NCBI RefSeq assembly: GCF_034359465.1
Contig: NZ_CP110820.1
Coordinates: 310,001-374,000, forward strand
Source: Candidatus Bandiella woodruffii
GTDB taxonomy: Bacteria > Pseudomonadota > Alphaproteobacteria > Rickettsiales > Midichloriaceae
Direction of reading: 5' to 3'
Length of the DNA stretch: 64,000 bases
Shown: positions 46,339 to 56,731 of the stretch, in pieces
Numbering within the stretch: the stretch's first letter is position 1
Layout: every line of letters begins with the position of its first letter
Position numbers and translations under genes: made by a program
The notes under the pieces: model-generated
Database searches by the model: none
What the model was told of the DNA's origin: nothing
What the model saw: only the letters and a program-made list of their open reading frames with translations

Positions 46339-46600
46339 GAACTAGACAGAAAGAAGACAAATCTAAGAGAATCTTTGGTTGAAGATGTTGTGGTATTGTT
46401 TCATTTTTCAACATTTTCACATCTTTAAATTGCTTTCCAAAACCCTGCTGAGGGCGATCATTTTAGGCAATAGCAATCGGCAGGACGCGCATATTTTAAT
46501 GTTTGATGCAGCCTATGGTAATTAGCATAATGAATTTACCAATACCAATTCGCGCTTCCACTAAAGACTCTCTTAGATTTGTCTTCTTTCTGTCTAGTTC
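46339..46600. repeat. Imperfect inverted repeat, arms of about 46 bp
   Basis: 46339-46386 and the reverse complement of 46553-46600 agree over GAACTAGACAGAAAGAAGAC and the following 26 bases with few mismatches. Both encode ELDRKKTNLRESLVE, one on each strand, so this is a duplicated and inverted coding fragment. The 160 bases between hold nothing I recognise. Confidence 0.7.
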
Positions 46601-46726
46601 TTGGGGGTCACCTCAATTACTTACAGTTGCTAGATTATTCTCCGTAGATTCTATTGAAGACGAGATAGCATCCCTAACCTTTCTGAGCAAAAAGTCTTGT
46701 GAAAAATGTTTCCGCGTCTTTTCCAT
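46494..46726 (-). pseudogene. Unrecognised short gene with an in-frame TGA
   Basis: ATG at 46726 opens MEKTRKHFSQDFLLRKVRDA ending in ATVSN, a TGA, then the same frame runs on through GDPQELDRKKTNLRESLVE and a hydrophobic end to a TAA. About 76 codons in all. It contains one arm of the inverted repeat. Family not recognised. Confidence 0.35.
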
Positions 46727-46924
46727 TTTTCTATTATCTTTCCTCCATGAAGCTTCTTATACTAACCAGCATTCTACGAAAAATATTTCTTATAAAACTT
46801 TTTCCCACTCTTTTACTCTCCTCCGGGATTTGCTTAAGAGATATCTGAATATTTGACAGATACTCCAAACGATGCAACAGTAAAGATGTGAAAGTGCTAA
46901 CGTTAAACATAAAGGGGGGTTGCG

Positions 46925-49690
46925 ATGCAAACAACAAAACACACGAGAGAATCAATAACCGAATCAAAGGCTATAGAAGCTGGTGCTAAGGGTGAGGTGA
47001 CAGAACTGACCAGAAAACTGCAGGTGATCTATAAAGCGCAGGACGTGTTGCCGAAGTTGATTGAGGATGCATCGATCCCAGAGCAAAAGATGGACGAATA
47101 CTACGTCAAGCTGCAGATTATCATGGAGGATAAAACCGCAGATGAGGCGAGGCTGCCGATTGAACTGCAAGATATGTTCAATCCTGCCGGCAAACAAGGA
47201 GCAGTGGGCAGAGTGTTGGTACATGGGGTTGCAGGGGTTGGTAAGACGACGTTCTTAAACCACATTGCCTATGAGTGGGGCAAGGGCAGAGTGTTTGGTG
47301 ATAAGTTTGATTATGTGTTTAAGGTAAGGCTTAAGAGCCTGCTTGATGAGAGTCTGTGCGATGAGCTGGACACCCACGATACTAAAGATAAGCTGGCAGC
47401 ATTCATCCAACGTTGCATAGAGCAGCAACAGGTGGAGCAGCAGTATAAGGAAGGAGCAACCAGTACCACAACTGATGCCCCAATGTTCACCGATATCAGT
47501 ATCGCAGAAATAAAAGCAGCAGATAAAACCAGGACAGTGTTGTTACTTGATGGTTATGACGAGATTGAGCATCTGAATAGAGGGACACATGTTGTGCGTG
47601 AGCTCCTCAACAAGATTTTTGATTACCCGAATGTGGTGCTGACCTCAAGGCCCAATGCGGTGTCCTCCAGCTTGGAGAATAGGTTTGAGCGTAAGATTGA
47701 GAACATCGGGCTTGGATATGACGGGGTGGACCAGTATATAGACAAGTACTTCAGCAAACAGGCTGAGAGCCTGAACGGGGAGATTGATGGGTTTATGAGC
47801 ACCCATCCAACTGCCACTAAAGTGATGTTGCTAAGGCATTACGAGAAACAGCGTGACGCAAGGAGTGCGGATATCAGAGCGCACCTGGAGAGCGTTGATG
47901 GTGGGAGAGATTTGGACGAAAGCCTGGCTGACTTCAAAGTTCACATCACCAAGTACCACCAAGAGCTTAAAGATTCGTTATTTGCGATATATAAGGCTAA
48001 CCCAATACTGAGAGAAACCCTCACCACCCCAATTAACACTGCGATGATCTGCTTGGTGAGCTCAGACTTGGAGGTGATGGCGAAGTTTAAGGGATATTTC
48101 AATACCGGGGAGTTATATGAGGGAGTGGTGGTATGGCTTGGGAAGAGATATTTGCATAAGTTTCAGAAGGACGATTTAGAGGACTTGAACTTTGAGCGCA
48201 TATTGAATTTGGATGAGCTGAAGGTATTAAAAACTGCAGCGCATGATAAGTTCATCATCAATAAGCTGATGATCCCTGGGAATGACATAGACAGGCTTGC
48301 TCACGAGGTGAACAACAAACTTGGAATCAGGCAGTTGAATAAGTTCGGTTTACTTAAAGCAGAGACTGGTAAGATTGGCTTGGCGGTTGAGATGATGCTC
48401 TATGGTACTCCTGAGGATGGAGAGATCAAGCCAGGAAAACTATACCTCTATCTGGAAGGCAAACAACTGTGGTATAGCATACTTGGCAGAGCCGGGGTTG
48501 AGAGGAACCTGCTTGATGGTGAAGAAAGCTTAAAATCCATACTTGATTCCATCAAAAATGCTATCACCAAGAAACAAAGGCAGCTGGCAGAGCCAGAGTT
48601 GCAGGCATTGTCTAAGTTTGGTGCAAGCAAGGGATATGCAGTGTATAGCGATGCGAAGGATGCCAAAAGCCCAAAATTAACCGAGACGGATGAGGTGAAA
48701 GAGGCCAAAGACTTAATCCACCGCAATCACTTCTTTATCCACTTAAGCTTCCAGGAGTACCTGACGGCCTATTTACTGAAAGAGAAGTTGATGGGGGATT
48801 TAAAACCAGGTGTAACCGAATCAGCCCACAGGGAGGCGATTATGGTAGCGGACTTCATTGCAGAGCATCGGAACGAGGCCAGGTATCTGATGACGCTGAA
48901 GTTTCTCTCAGGGTTGGTCACCAAAGAGGAGAGCGAGGTTTTGGTCACCAGGTTCTGGGAAGCGATGACCTGTAATGTGGATGGTGTATTAGAACTTGGG
49001 GCTGACAGGAAGGTGACGCTATTGATGCATTTGCTAGCCCAAGCACGGAGGGAGGGAGAGTTAGATGCCAGAATCCCAAACCTTAAGAAGATTGTTGGTT
49101 TTATTGACTCTGTCGTACTCAAAGACTTATTGAATTGGGAGGAGACAATTAAGTTGAGTGGCTACTTATCATCAAATATGAAAGACAGCCTGCTGCATAT
49201 GCTGGAGGGGGATTTGGATTATCCAACTAGCTTACGGGATAAGATTGAGGAGGGGACGTTCTCACCAAAGGCAAAATCTCCACGTACTGCAAAAGAAACA
49301 ACGGTACCAGAAGTGATTGTGGCAAAGACAAGTGCAGCAATATCGATGGTGGCAGCCCTGTCCAATAAATTTGATGCAAGAAAGATATTTGATTTGCTTA
49401 AGACTAAATATTTAGCCGAGGGATGTAACTGGCATATCACCAAAGCTGCCCTCAATGCCATGGCGGAATTTGCAAAGCCCCTCGCCCCACTGCCCAAGGA
49501 AGAAGTAATCAGCCTAAACCATCAATTGATTGATAAGTACTTAAACAATAATGATTTAAGAGATGTAGCAGTAAGTACTATGGGGGTTGTTGTTGGATTG
49601 AGTAATGATATATCGCAGGTATCAGACAAGATGCTAGACAGACTAATTGCGTTTCTGAGGGATAAGGAGAAGGCAGACTATAGAGTGCTA
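46925..49690 (+). pseudogene. NACHT domain NTPase, N-terminal part of a broken NACHT-HEAT gene
   Basis: 921 codons to the IS edge. An N-terminal coil precedes the NACHT module: VHGVAGVGKTTFLNHIAYEW (Walker A, residues 98-107), TVLLLDGYDEIEHL (Walker B, near 205) and VVLTSRPNAV (sensor). FIHLSFQEYLTAYLL near residue 605 is the NACHT-associated helical end, followed by HEAT-like helices. NACHT proteins are STAND NTPases, used in animal immunity and in bacterial antiphage defence. Base composition is visibly more GC-rich than neighbours, suggesting transfer. GGGGGG precedes the start. The gene is cut by IS5-type copy 4 and continues at 50525. Confidence 0.83.
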
Positions 49691-50524
49691 GATAGTGTCG
49701 TCATGAGATTTGTGGTATAATATGAAAGAAAAGATAAATCAGGAGTAAAAATGGATTTAGGGCTACATAGGCATGATATAACAGATAATATGTGGGATTT
49801 GATAAAGGATCATTTGCCAGGAAGGGAGGGTACGTGGGGAGGTTTGGCACATAATAACAGAAGATTCATTAACGCAGTATTTTGGATATTAAGAACAGGT
49901 TCTCCCTGGAGAGATTTGCCTTCAGAATATGGAGGATGGAAAAATACACATAAAAGATTTTGCAGATGGAGAGACAAAAGGATATGGGAGGCTTTATTGG
50001 AGATATTTGTGAAAGAACCTGATATGGAATGGTTAATGATAGACGCAAGTCATAGTAAAGTGCATCCACATGCTTCAGGTGCAAAAGGCGGCAATCAAGA
50101 TATGAGTCGTACAAAAGGGGGCTCAATACAAAGATTCACCTTGCCGTGGATTCACATGGTATGCCACTCAAAGTTATTATCACAAAAGGCTCAGAAGCTG
50201 ATTGCAAGCAGGCTGTTAATCTTATTGAAGAGATGAAAGCTGAGTACTTACTAGCCGACAGAGGGTACGATGCTAATTACATAATTGACCATGCCCAAGA
50301 ATTGGGCATGAGAGTTGTTATTCCTCCTAAAAAGAACAGAATCACCCAGAGAAAATACAATAAAGATTTATATAAAATAAGGCATATTGTAGAAAACACC
50401 TTTCTTCATCTTAAAAGATGGAGGGGAATTGCAACCAGATATGCTAAAAATTCAGCTTCTTTCCTTGCCGCAATTCAGATTAGATGCTTATCTCTTTGGC
50501 TTAAAATCTCATGACGACATTATC
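49691..50524 (+). mobile_element. IS5/IS427-type element, copy 4 (834 bp)
   Basis: Inserted at CTAG in the NACHT-HEAT gene; excision restores GTGCTAGCGATTGAC. Confidence 0.93.
49751..50514 (+). CDS. IS5 family transposase, two overlapping frames (copy 4)
   Basis: ORF A 49751-50236, ORF B 50146-50514; two conservative changes in ORF B relative to copy 2. Confidence 0.88.
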
Positions 50525-51179
50525 TAGCGATTGACAATATTTTTTTAGAGGGATAATTAGCGAATCTCATGCTGCCATGATAGTAGATAAGTTAATTCCG
50601 CTTTTGTGGGATGAAAAGACCCAGTACTATGCAGCAAGAGCAATTGGCGAGATTTTTTTCAGAGAGAAAGGTAGTCAAGCTCAGGCTGTTAGTACGATAG
50701 ATAAGCTAATCCCGCTTTTGGTGGATGCGGATGGACATGTCGAGTATCATGTAGCAGAAACGATTTGCAGGATTTTTAAAAGTGGAAAAGGTAGTGAAGC
50801 TCAAGCTGCCATGATACTAGAGAAGTTGATTCCGCCTTTGGTGGATGAAGATTCTAGTAGGCGCAGTATAGTACAAACAATCGGCGATACTTTTGTAAGA
50901 GGTAAAGGCAGTGAATCTCAGGCTGCCATGATACTACATAAGTTGATTCCGCTTTTGGCGGATGAAAAGCTCCAGTATTATGTAGCAGAAACGATTTGCA
51001 AGATTTTTTCAATTGGTAAAGGTAGTGAATCTCAGGCTGCCATGGTGCTAGATAAGTTAATTCAGCTTCTCAAGGTTAACTCTTTTGGCATTAAGTTAGT
51101 CAGCCAGAGTTTTATAAGTTGGAAAATGAACGATGCTGTTGCCATTAGTGCAATAGAAAAAGGGAGCGTTGAAAGATAA
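50525..51179 (+). pseudogene. HEAT-repeat C-terminal part of the broken NACHT gene
   Basis: At least four repeats of about 40 residues with the theme LIPLLVDE..YVAETICKIF..GKGSESQAAM, closing with a degenerate unit. The frame from 50577 lacks a true start. Just upstream the repeat theme continues (FFRGIISESHAAMIVDKLIP), and the NACHT frame would enter it correctly if the T run at 50540-50546 had eight T instead of seven. So the fragment is the C-terminus of the gene at 46925, separated by an IS and a single-base loss. Confidence 0.8.
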
Positions 51180-51339
51180 AATAAGGATAAATGTGATGGT
51201 TTGATTTAAGGAAGTTTGGACCATGGTCTAAAAAAATTAACAAAAAACTGGTTTCCCCAAGAATTCAAAAGATTTCTTTGAGGTGGGATATGGTAATTTT
51301 TAGCTTTTTATTGATTCTGCGAAGCGTGATTTTATGAGC
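51180..51339. other. Gap between HEAT fragment and IS5-type transposase
   Basis: No gene seen. It probably contains one terminus of the IS element whose transposase begins at 51340, but I could not define its ends. Confidence 0.3.
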
Positions 51340-52403
51340 TTAGGCAGTAAGAACCGTTAAACGTTTTAAATTAAAGCAGATAGCATTCATAAATTCAGCA
51401 AACTGATTTTTGGCAATTCCTATGTATCGCAATCGTTTATTATCTTGAGAAAACACCCTCTCAAACGGAGCCCTTATGGAAGTATAGTATCGATCAAGGT
51501 CAAAATTCTTTTGCTTCATATTGTTTTTCTTGATGGCGCAAAAATGAATACCTCTGCTTTTAGCTGCATTCTTTGCTGGTGCAACACAATACCCTTTGTC
51601 AGCATAAACTGCTCCACTATTTGGTAAAACATGCGCAACTCCCTTTGCATCGGTAACATTAGCAGGCGTTATAGCAACCTTGTTGATCATTCCGGATTGA
51701 ATATCTACGCTTACATGTTTTTCTTATAGCCATACCAAAATTTACTACCACCCTTGCACCCTATTTTGGCTTGTTTATCATGTGCGACTTTAGGCAAGAC
51801 TTCGTTGTTAAGTTTTTCATATTTTTGTTTTCTGGCTTCATCCCGCTCTTCCCATAAATTAGCTTTGGAGATCAAGTGACTTGCATCAACAAAAGTAAAT
51901 ACCTCGCTCATATATCCTTGAGATTTTAGTTGATCTCTAAAAATGGCAAAGATTTTTGATAACAAATTTGTTCCTATCTTTGAGCGGATTCTACTAAAAA
52001 CGCTATAATCAGGTGTGGCTTCGGTTAAATCAAAATCACAAAACCACTTGGCTGCAACACTGTCACTCAAATATCTTTCTAGTTCACGATCTGACAAATC
52101 TTCCATAAACTGTAACAACAAGCATTTAAATAAACGTAAAACACCATATCCCTTATAATTAGCAGGAGATTCAATTCCCTTCAGCTCTTGCTCTGCTGCC
52201 CCAAAATTAAACAGCTCCTTAAATTTGCGATATTGATGCTCACTACCAACCAATTGATCCAAACATACCATTATTATTTGATGCGCTGATGACATTTTTC
52301 TCTTCTTTATTCTGTAATCCACTCCACTATACCTTTCTTTATTCCATCTTGCAACACTCCCAGTCAATATCAATTCCTTTCCCCTGTCAAACTTTTTCAC
52401 CAC
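51340..52403 (-). CDS. IS5 family transposase (ISRpe1-like), two frames
   Basis: First part 51711-52403 has the N-terminal region SSAHQIIMVCLDQLVGSEHQYRKFKELF and VFTFVDASHLISKANLWEERD (first Asp); second part 51340-51690 has AVYADKGYC (second Asp) and APFERVFSQDNKRLRYIG (Glu). They join in sense as YGYKKHVSVDIQSGM if the A5 run near 51718 is read with a -1 shift (AAA AAC site), either programmed or by mutation. One copy only in the window. Confidence 0.78.
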
Positions 52404-52624
52404 TTGTTGACCAGAAGCATATCAAACCAAAAGCCATTTGCCACCAAAACAGTCCTTTTTAAAACCAAGCATCCAACTGTTAATCCATTTGAATTAAAAT
52501 ATACTTAAATATTTACAGAAATACGTTAAATACACAATTAATTAGCCATTTTATAGATTAACAAAAAAGTTCTTTTTAAAATCGAGATCATCAACTATAT
52601 TGCATGAATACAGATCGGGCTGGT

Positions 52625-53770
52625 TTAATAAGATTCAAGATATTTTTCAAGTCCACAAAATATAATTTTATCTTCTATCTGATATTTTTTATTCCCTGGA
52701 CATAGCACATAGAGCTCATCTAATTTAAGATCTTCTATCGCTATTCGCATTGATGGTGTAATTTTTGGAGAATCTGTGAATTTGAATTCATATGCTATTC
52801 TTTTCCCATGATTTATAGTGAACAAATCTATTTCTGCTTTATTCTGTGTCGACCAAAAGTAACAATCTTGAGACCTAAAGTTATGATGCTTGATAAGCTC
52901 TTCTAACGCAAATCCTTCCCAAGAAGCACCTAATTTTAAATGATTGAATAAATCACGATTAGTTCTAATTTGAAGCAGGTTATGTAGTATACCAGAATCT
53001 CTAACATAAATCTTAGGTGATTTAATCTGCCTTTTACTAATATTCTCAAACCATGGATAAAGCTGCCTAACCATAAAAGTTGCCACCAATATATCTAGAT
53101 AATGTCGTACGGTAGTATGAGATATAGATAGTGATTTACCTATATCAGAGGCGTTTAAAATACCCCCATGGTTATTAGCAAGCATCATCCAGAATCTTCT
53201 TATGTTCTCCGCTGGTATTTTTATACCTAGATTAGGAATATCTCTTTCTAAAAAAGTTCTTATATAGCTTTCTCTCCAACGATAACTACTGCTATCATTT
53301 ACGGATAAAAATGACCTCGGAAAACCACCACGAATCCATAACTTTTCTAAATTTTTAACCTCACAATACTGAAACGGTGGTAGTTCAATGTATTCAATTC
53401 GTCCTGCTAAGGTTTCAGATGATTGCTTAATTAATTCTTGAGACGCACTACCTAATATTAGATATTGCTGTTTTAAATTGACGACGTCTACAAGAACTCT
53501 AAGAACAGGAAACAATTCTTTTACTCTCTGTACTTCGTCAATCACTATTAATCCTTTTAGATTTTCTAATACAGCTTTAGGAGATTTTAATGCAGCCAAG
53601 TCATTTGGGTCTTCTAAATCAAAATAATGTATTGGCTTTTCTGTTTTAATTGTATTTATGTATTGCCGTGTTAGAGTGGTTTTTCCAGACTGCCTTGGGC
53701 CTAAAATAGCTACAATTGGATTGACCAAAAATCCATCCGAGATCATCTGTAGAAAGTTTTCACGCTTCAT
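52625..53770 (-). CDS. AAA family ATPase with DUF4143 domain
   Basis: 381 residues: LGPRQSGKTTLTRQYI (Walker A, about 20-30), GLIVIDEVQRVKELFPVLR (Walker B), LGSASQELIKQSSETLAGRI (sensor and arginine region), then a winged-helix and nuclease-like C-terminal DUF4143 region (WEGFALEELIKHH, YFWSTQNKAEIDLF). This is a widespread family of unknown role, frequent in symbionts. It stands alone, on the minus strand, about 170 bases from the next gene. Confidence 0.85.
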   Translation of the reverse strand: MKRENFLQMISDGFLVNPIVAILGPRQSGKTTLTRQYINTIKTEKPIHYFDLEDPNDLAALKSPKAVLENLKGLIVIDEVQRVKELFPVLRVLVDVVNLKQQYLILGSASQELIKQSSETLAGRIEYIELPPFQYCEVKNLEKLWIRGGFPRSFLSVNDSSSYRWRESYIRTFLERDIPNLGIKIPAENIRRFWMMLANNHGGILNASDIGKSLSISHTTVRHYLDILVATFMVRQLYPWFENISKRQIKSPKIYVRDSGILHNLLQIRTNRDLFNHLKLGASWEGFALEELIKHHNFRSQDCYFWSTQNKAEIDLFTINHGKRIAYEFKFTDSPKITPSMRIAIEDLKLDELYVLCPGNKKYQIEDKIIFCGLEKYLESY

Positions 53771-53939
53771 ATTACATCATGTAAATTGCAAATTACTATT
53801 TAAATATACATGGTTATTAAAAGAATACAATAAAATTTATCCTTAGCAATCTACTTCTTCCCTACCCAGTCTGGCAAAGCTAATATACCTCACAAAACTC
53901 TGTAAAAAAGCTAGATTACAACTGTTCCTCCTTCAGCAA

Positions 53940-55239
53940 TCATTCCATATCATACATGCTATCTAGTGTACTATTATTGGATTCATTCTCGACATAAAAG
54001 TAGCTAGATAAGTAATCCTTATAATCATCAAAATAGTCGCTGAAGTTGGTGGTGATGTAGTCACTTATGATATTGGTGGTCATTTTGGTTATGTAATCAG
54101 TGGTAACAATGGTGGAGATGGCGGTTAGCACTTGCTTTGTCAGGAGCATATATGATACTGCACCACCACTTGGCAGATGCATGTGCTTATACGCCACATA
54201 GCCAGCTATCATGTCAGCTACATATGGGATAACCATTTCTGCAACCGATTTTGGTTTGCTATTGTCATGATGATACATCTGATAATACTGCAATCCACCG
54301 ATTGACCCAGCGACTACTGAATCATATATAGCAGACTGTAAACCCAATCCTGGAATCAGCAGCTTAGCCATTCCACCACCCACCAAGCTGAGTACAACTT
54401 GTCCACCGACCATTGCCATGATACCAGCATTATTTGTGTATTGATGGATGTTCTCGTATAACTGCAGCCTTGCACCGTAGTTGGCTGTGCCTATTGCAGC
54501 TGCTCCGAATGTTTGCACATGGGAAGCATCTGGCAGCAACATCATTCCACCAGCTGCACCTAAAGCAAAGTGTGCCCCAAGCCATGCAACAATGTTTACT
54601 TCAGGCATGGTTACGTTAATATGTAACACCTCATGAATAAAGTACTTGATGGTTGGTGTTGATTCCATCACATCGCGCATACTTAACGTCGCCACCGCTG
54701 AAGCTGGGATGGTTGATGTAGCTGTTGGATGGCTGGGGATTTCATTCTTAAGCAACAATGGGGCTTTAGATGCTTCTTGAGGGGTGAAAATGGTATCAAT
54801 AACATACTTTGCACCATATTGATCTGCGGCCTCCATTATGCCCTGTGCCACATCAACATCTTTACCAAGATCAATCAATTGACTGACAGCCTTGTATTTT
54901 ACCGCTTCTTGCAGCAGTTCTTGGCTGTTGAGCAGTTGATTATCAAACACCAGATCATCAACGCGCAGTACCGTACAGCAGCCCTTAGCGACCACCTTTT
55001 GTTGCTCTTCAATTGCATGCCTTATGCGGAACTCAAAGAAATCTTTCTCCTTAAACCTAGTTGCCAAATGCTCTACTGTGCTAAATTGGTGGAACAGGTT
55101 TTCGATGAACTCATCCTGAGCATCAACACTGTCGCTTAAATAACTTACAAGCTCCTTATTAAGACGTATCTTACGCGCTAGTAAAGAAGAAAATTCATCC
55201 TTTGCTACTCCAAGACCAATACCTTCCTTATGTAATTTT
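53940..55239 (-). pseudogene. Unrecognised protein with glycine-rich hydrophobic helices, 5' end cut by IS1 copy 5
   Basis: About 433 codons remain. The N-terminal region left is helical and charged (ARKIRLNKELVSYLSDSVDA); the middle has several glycine-rich hydrophobic segments (AHFALGAAGGMMLL, MAMVGGQVVLSLVGGGMAKLLI) that could be membrane helices; the end is Tyr/Ser/Asp-rich. Base composition is GC-richer than neighbours, like the NACHT gene. An ATG supplied by the IS terminus (reading MATLP) would give a new start. No family recognised; a secreted or membrane effector is conceivable but unsupported. Confidence 0.5.
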
Positions 55240-56027
55240 GGGAGTGTTGCCATAAGATAGATAAGATGCTAAAATGAATATAGCGAGCAACAAAGAAAAT
55301 AGAGATATGAATACAGAGTGTAAAAAATGCAGTAGCAGTAAATACGTTAAGAATGGTAATATTAGGGGTATGCAAAGGTATAAATGCAAAGAGTGTGGAT
55401 GTAATTTTACAAGCACTAAATTAAGAGGCTGTTCGCCAGAGATGAAGGCTCTGGCAGTGTTATTGTACAGCATGGGAAAAAGTAGCTTTAGATGGCTAGG
55501 GAAATTATTTAAAGTAGCTCATACTAGCGTATATAAGTGGATAATACTGTATGCTAAAAAGATACCAAGACCAACAGTGCCGGAAGAATTGAGAGAAGTT
55601 GAAATAGATGAGATGTGGCATTTTGTAGATTCAAAAAAAAACAAATTATGGATATGGAAAGCCTATAGTAGGGAGCTCAAGAGAGTTGTTGCCTGGGTGG
55701 TTGGTAAGCGTAACGTTACAACCTTTAGAAAATTGTGGAAAATCATAAGTAGAGATAATTGCACTTATTACACAGACGATTGGTCTGTTTATTCAGAGGT
55801 TATACCTCGCCATCAACATGTTGTTGGCAAACAACATACACTCTCAATTGAGTCCAATAACTCAAACACAAGGCACAGAATTGCAAGAATGACCAGAAAA
55901 ACAAAGGTAGTTTCAAAATCTGAAGAAGTTGTCGATCTTACGATTAAGCTCTGGGTACATTTTGAGGATAACAATAATTTCCTAAGTGAGCAGGGCAATT
56001 TTATGTCTATCTTTGGCTAACACTCTG
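55240..56027 (+). mobile_element. IS1-type element, copy 5 (788 bp, A9 run)
   Basis: Complete; the frameshift run (55633-55641) has nine A, which fuses the two frames. Flanks (GTAATTTT left, CGGGCGTG right) show no duplication. Confidence 0.93.
55274..56020 (+). CDS. IS1 family transposase, naturally fused single frame (copy 5)
   Basis: 248 residues uninterrupted from zinc ribbon to DDE domain: CKKCSSSKYV, HTSVYKWIILYAKK, EIDEMWHFVDSKKNKLWIWK (first Asp), TDDWSVYSE (second) and SIESNNSNTRHRIARMTRK. In all other copies the region after SKK is out of frame. Confidence 0.92.
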   Translation: MNIASNKENRDMNTECKKCSSSKYVKNGNIRGMQRYKCKECGCNFTSTKLRGCSPEMKALAVLLYSMGKSSFRWLGKLFKVAHTSVYKWIILYAKKIPRPTVPEELREVEIDEMWHFVDSKKNKLWIWKAYSRELKRVVAWVVGKRNVTTFRKLWKIISRDNCTYYTDDWSVYSEVIPRHQHVVGKQHTLSIESNNSNTRHRIARMTRKTKVVSKSEEVVDLTIKLWVHFEDNNNFLSEQGNFMSIFG

Positions 56028-56155
56028 CGGGCGTGATACCTGAGGGACATTATTTTATGGCAGGAAGCCATAAGGACAGTTTTGATTCAAGATATGAAAG
56101 CATTGGATATGTTAAGGATAGCGATATTATTGGGACTATTTATACAATTTACTGA
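56028..56155 (+). pseudogene. Conjugative S26 signal peptidase (TraF type), C-terminal stump
   Basis: 42 codons from the IS edge: VIPEGHYFMAGSHKDSFDSR is the S26 peptidase signature (P.GhyFv.Gd...S.DSR), ending GTIYTIY. In many F-type islands this gene lies between traC and traW, which fits the traW directly overlapping its end. Confidence 0.7.
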
Positions 56156-56723
56156 AAGTTTTGCGAAAGATTTTGGGGTTGTGGGTAAAGTTTATGAGGT
56201 AGCGGAGGAGAATATGCTAGAGGTTATTTTGAATAAGCTAATTACAATGAAGGAAAGTGGCGAGATAGAGAGGAGAAATCAGGATATGAGGGAGAAGCTG
56301 CTTAGTTATTTAAAGAGACCACATGAGGTGCAAGAGGTAATCGATGCGGTGGAAGAGAGGGAATATTATTATGATCCAAGTTATGTAGTGGAGGAAGATA
56401 TGGCGGATCAGGAAGGTATGGTGTTTATAAGAAAGGGGAGGGTGGTTAATCCACTGGAGTATATGCCACTTGGACAAAAGCTCATTTTTATTAATGGAGA
56501 TAATAAAAACCAAGTAGATTGGGCACTTGAAAAATCTAAAAAAGCAACGGCAAAAATAATTTTTACAAAGGGTAATTTACTTGATCTTATGAAAGAAAGC
56601 AAAAGAAGACTATATTTTGATCAAGGAGGTGTGCTGGTAAGGAGATTTGGCATCAAGCAAGTACCTGCGGTGGTTGAGCAAGACGAGCTAAGGTTATTGA
56701 TTAAGGAGGTAGTGATAAAGTGA
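56094..56723 (+). CDS. traW: F-type conjugation protein TraW (island 2)
   Basis: 209 residues: signal peptide to about SFAKD, FGVVGKVYEVAEENM, YYYDPSYVVEEDM with RKGRVVNPLEYMPLGQKLIFINGD, and the C-terminal YFDQGGVLVRRFGIKQVPAVVEQD. Clearly homologous to but diverged from the island 1 TraW. Overlaps the peptidase stump by about 60 bases; an ATG at 56109 is an alternative start. Confidence 0.84.
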   Translation: MKALDMLRIAILLGLFIQFTESFAKDFGVVGKVYEVAEENMLEVILNKLITMKESGEIERRNQDMREKLLSYLKRPHEVQEVIDAVEEREYYYDPSYVVEEDMADQEGMVFIRKGRVVNPLEYMPLGQKLIFINGDNKNQVDWALEKSKKATAKIIFTKGNLLDLMKESKRRLYFDQGGVLVRRFGIKQVPAVVEQDELRLLIKEVVIK

Positions 56724-56731
56724 TACAAAGA

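Noticed and set aside
50577-51100. CRISPR-like periodic repeat
   Set aside because: The period is about 120 bases, in frame, and encodes HEAT-like repeats; repeats are not identical and there are no spacers.
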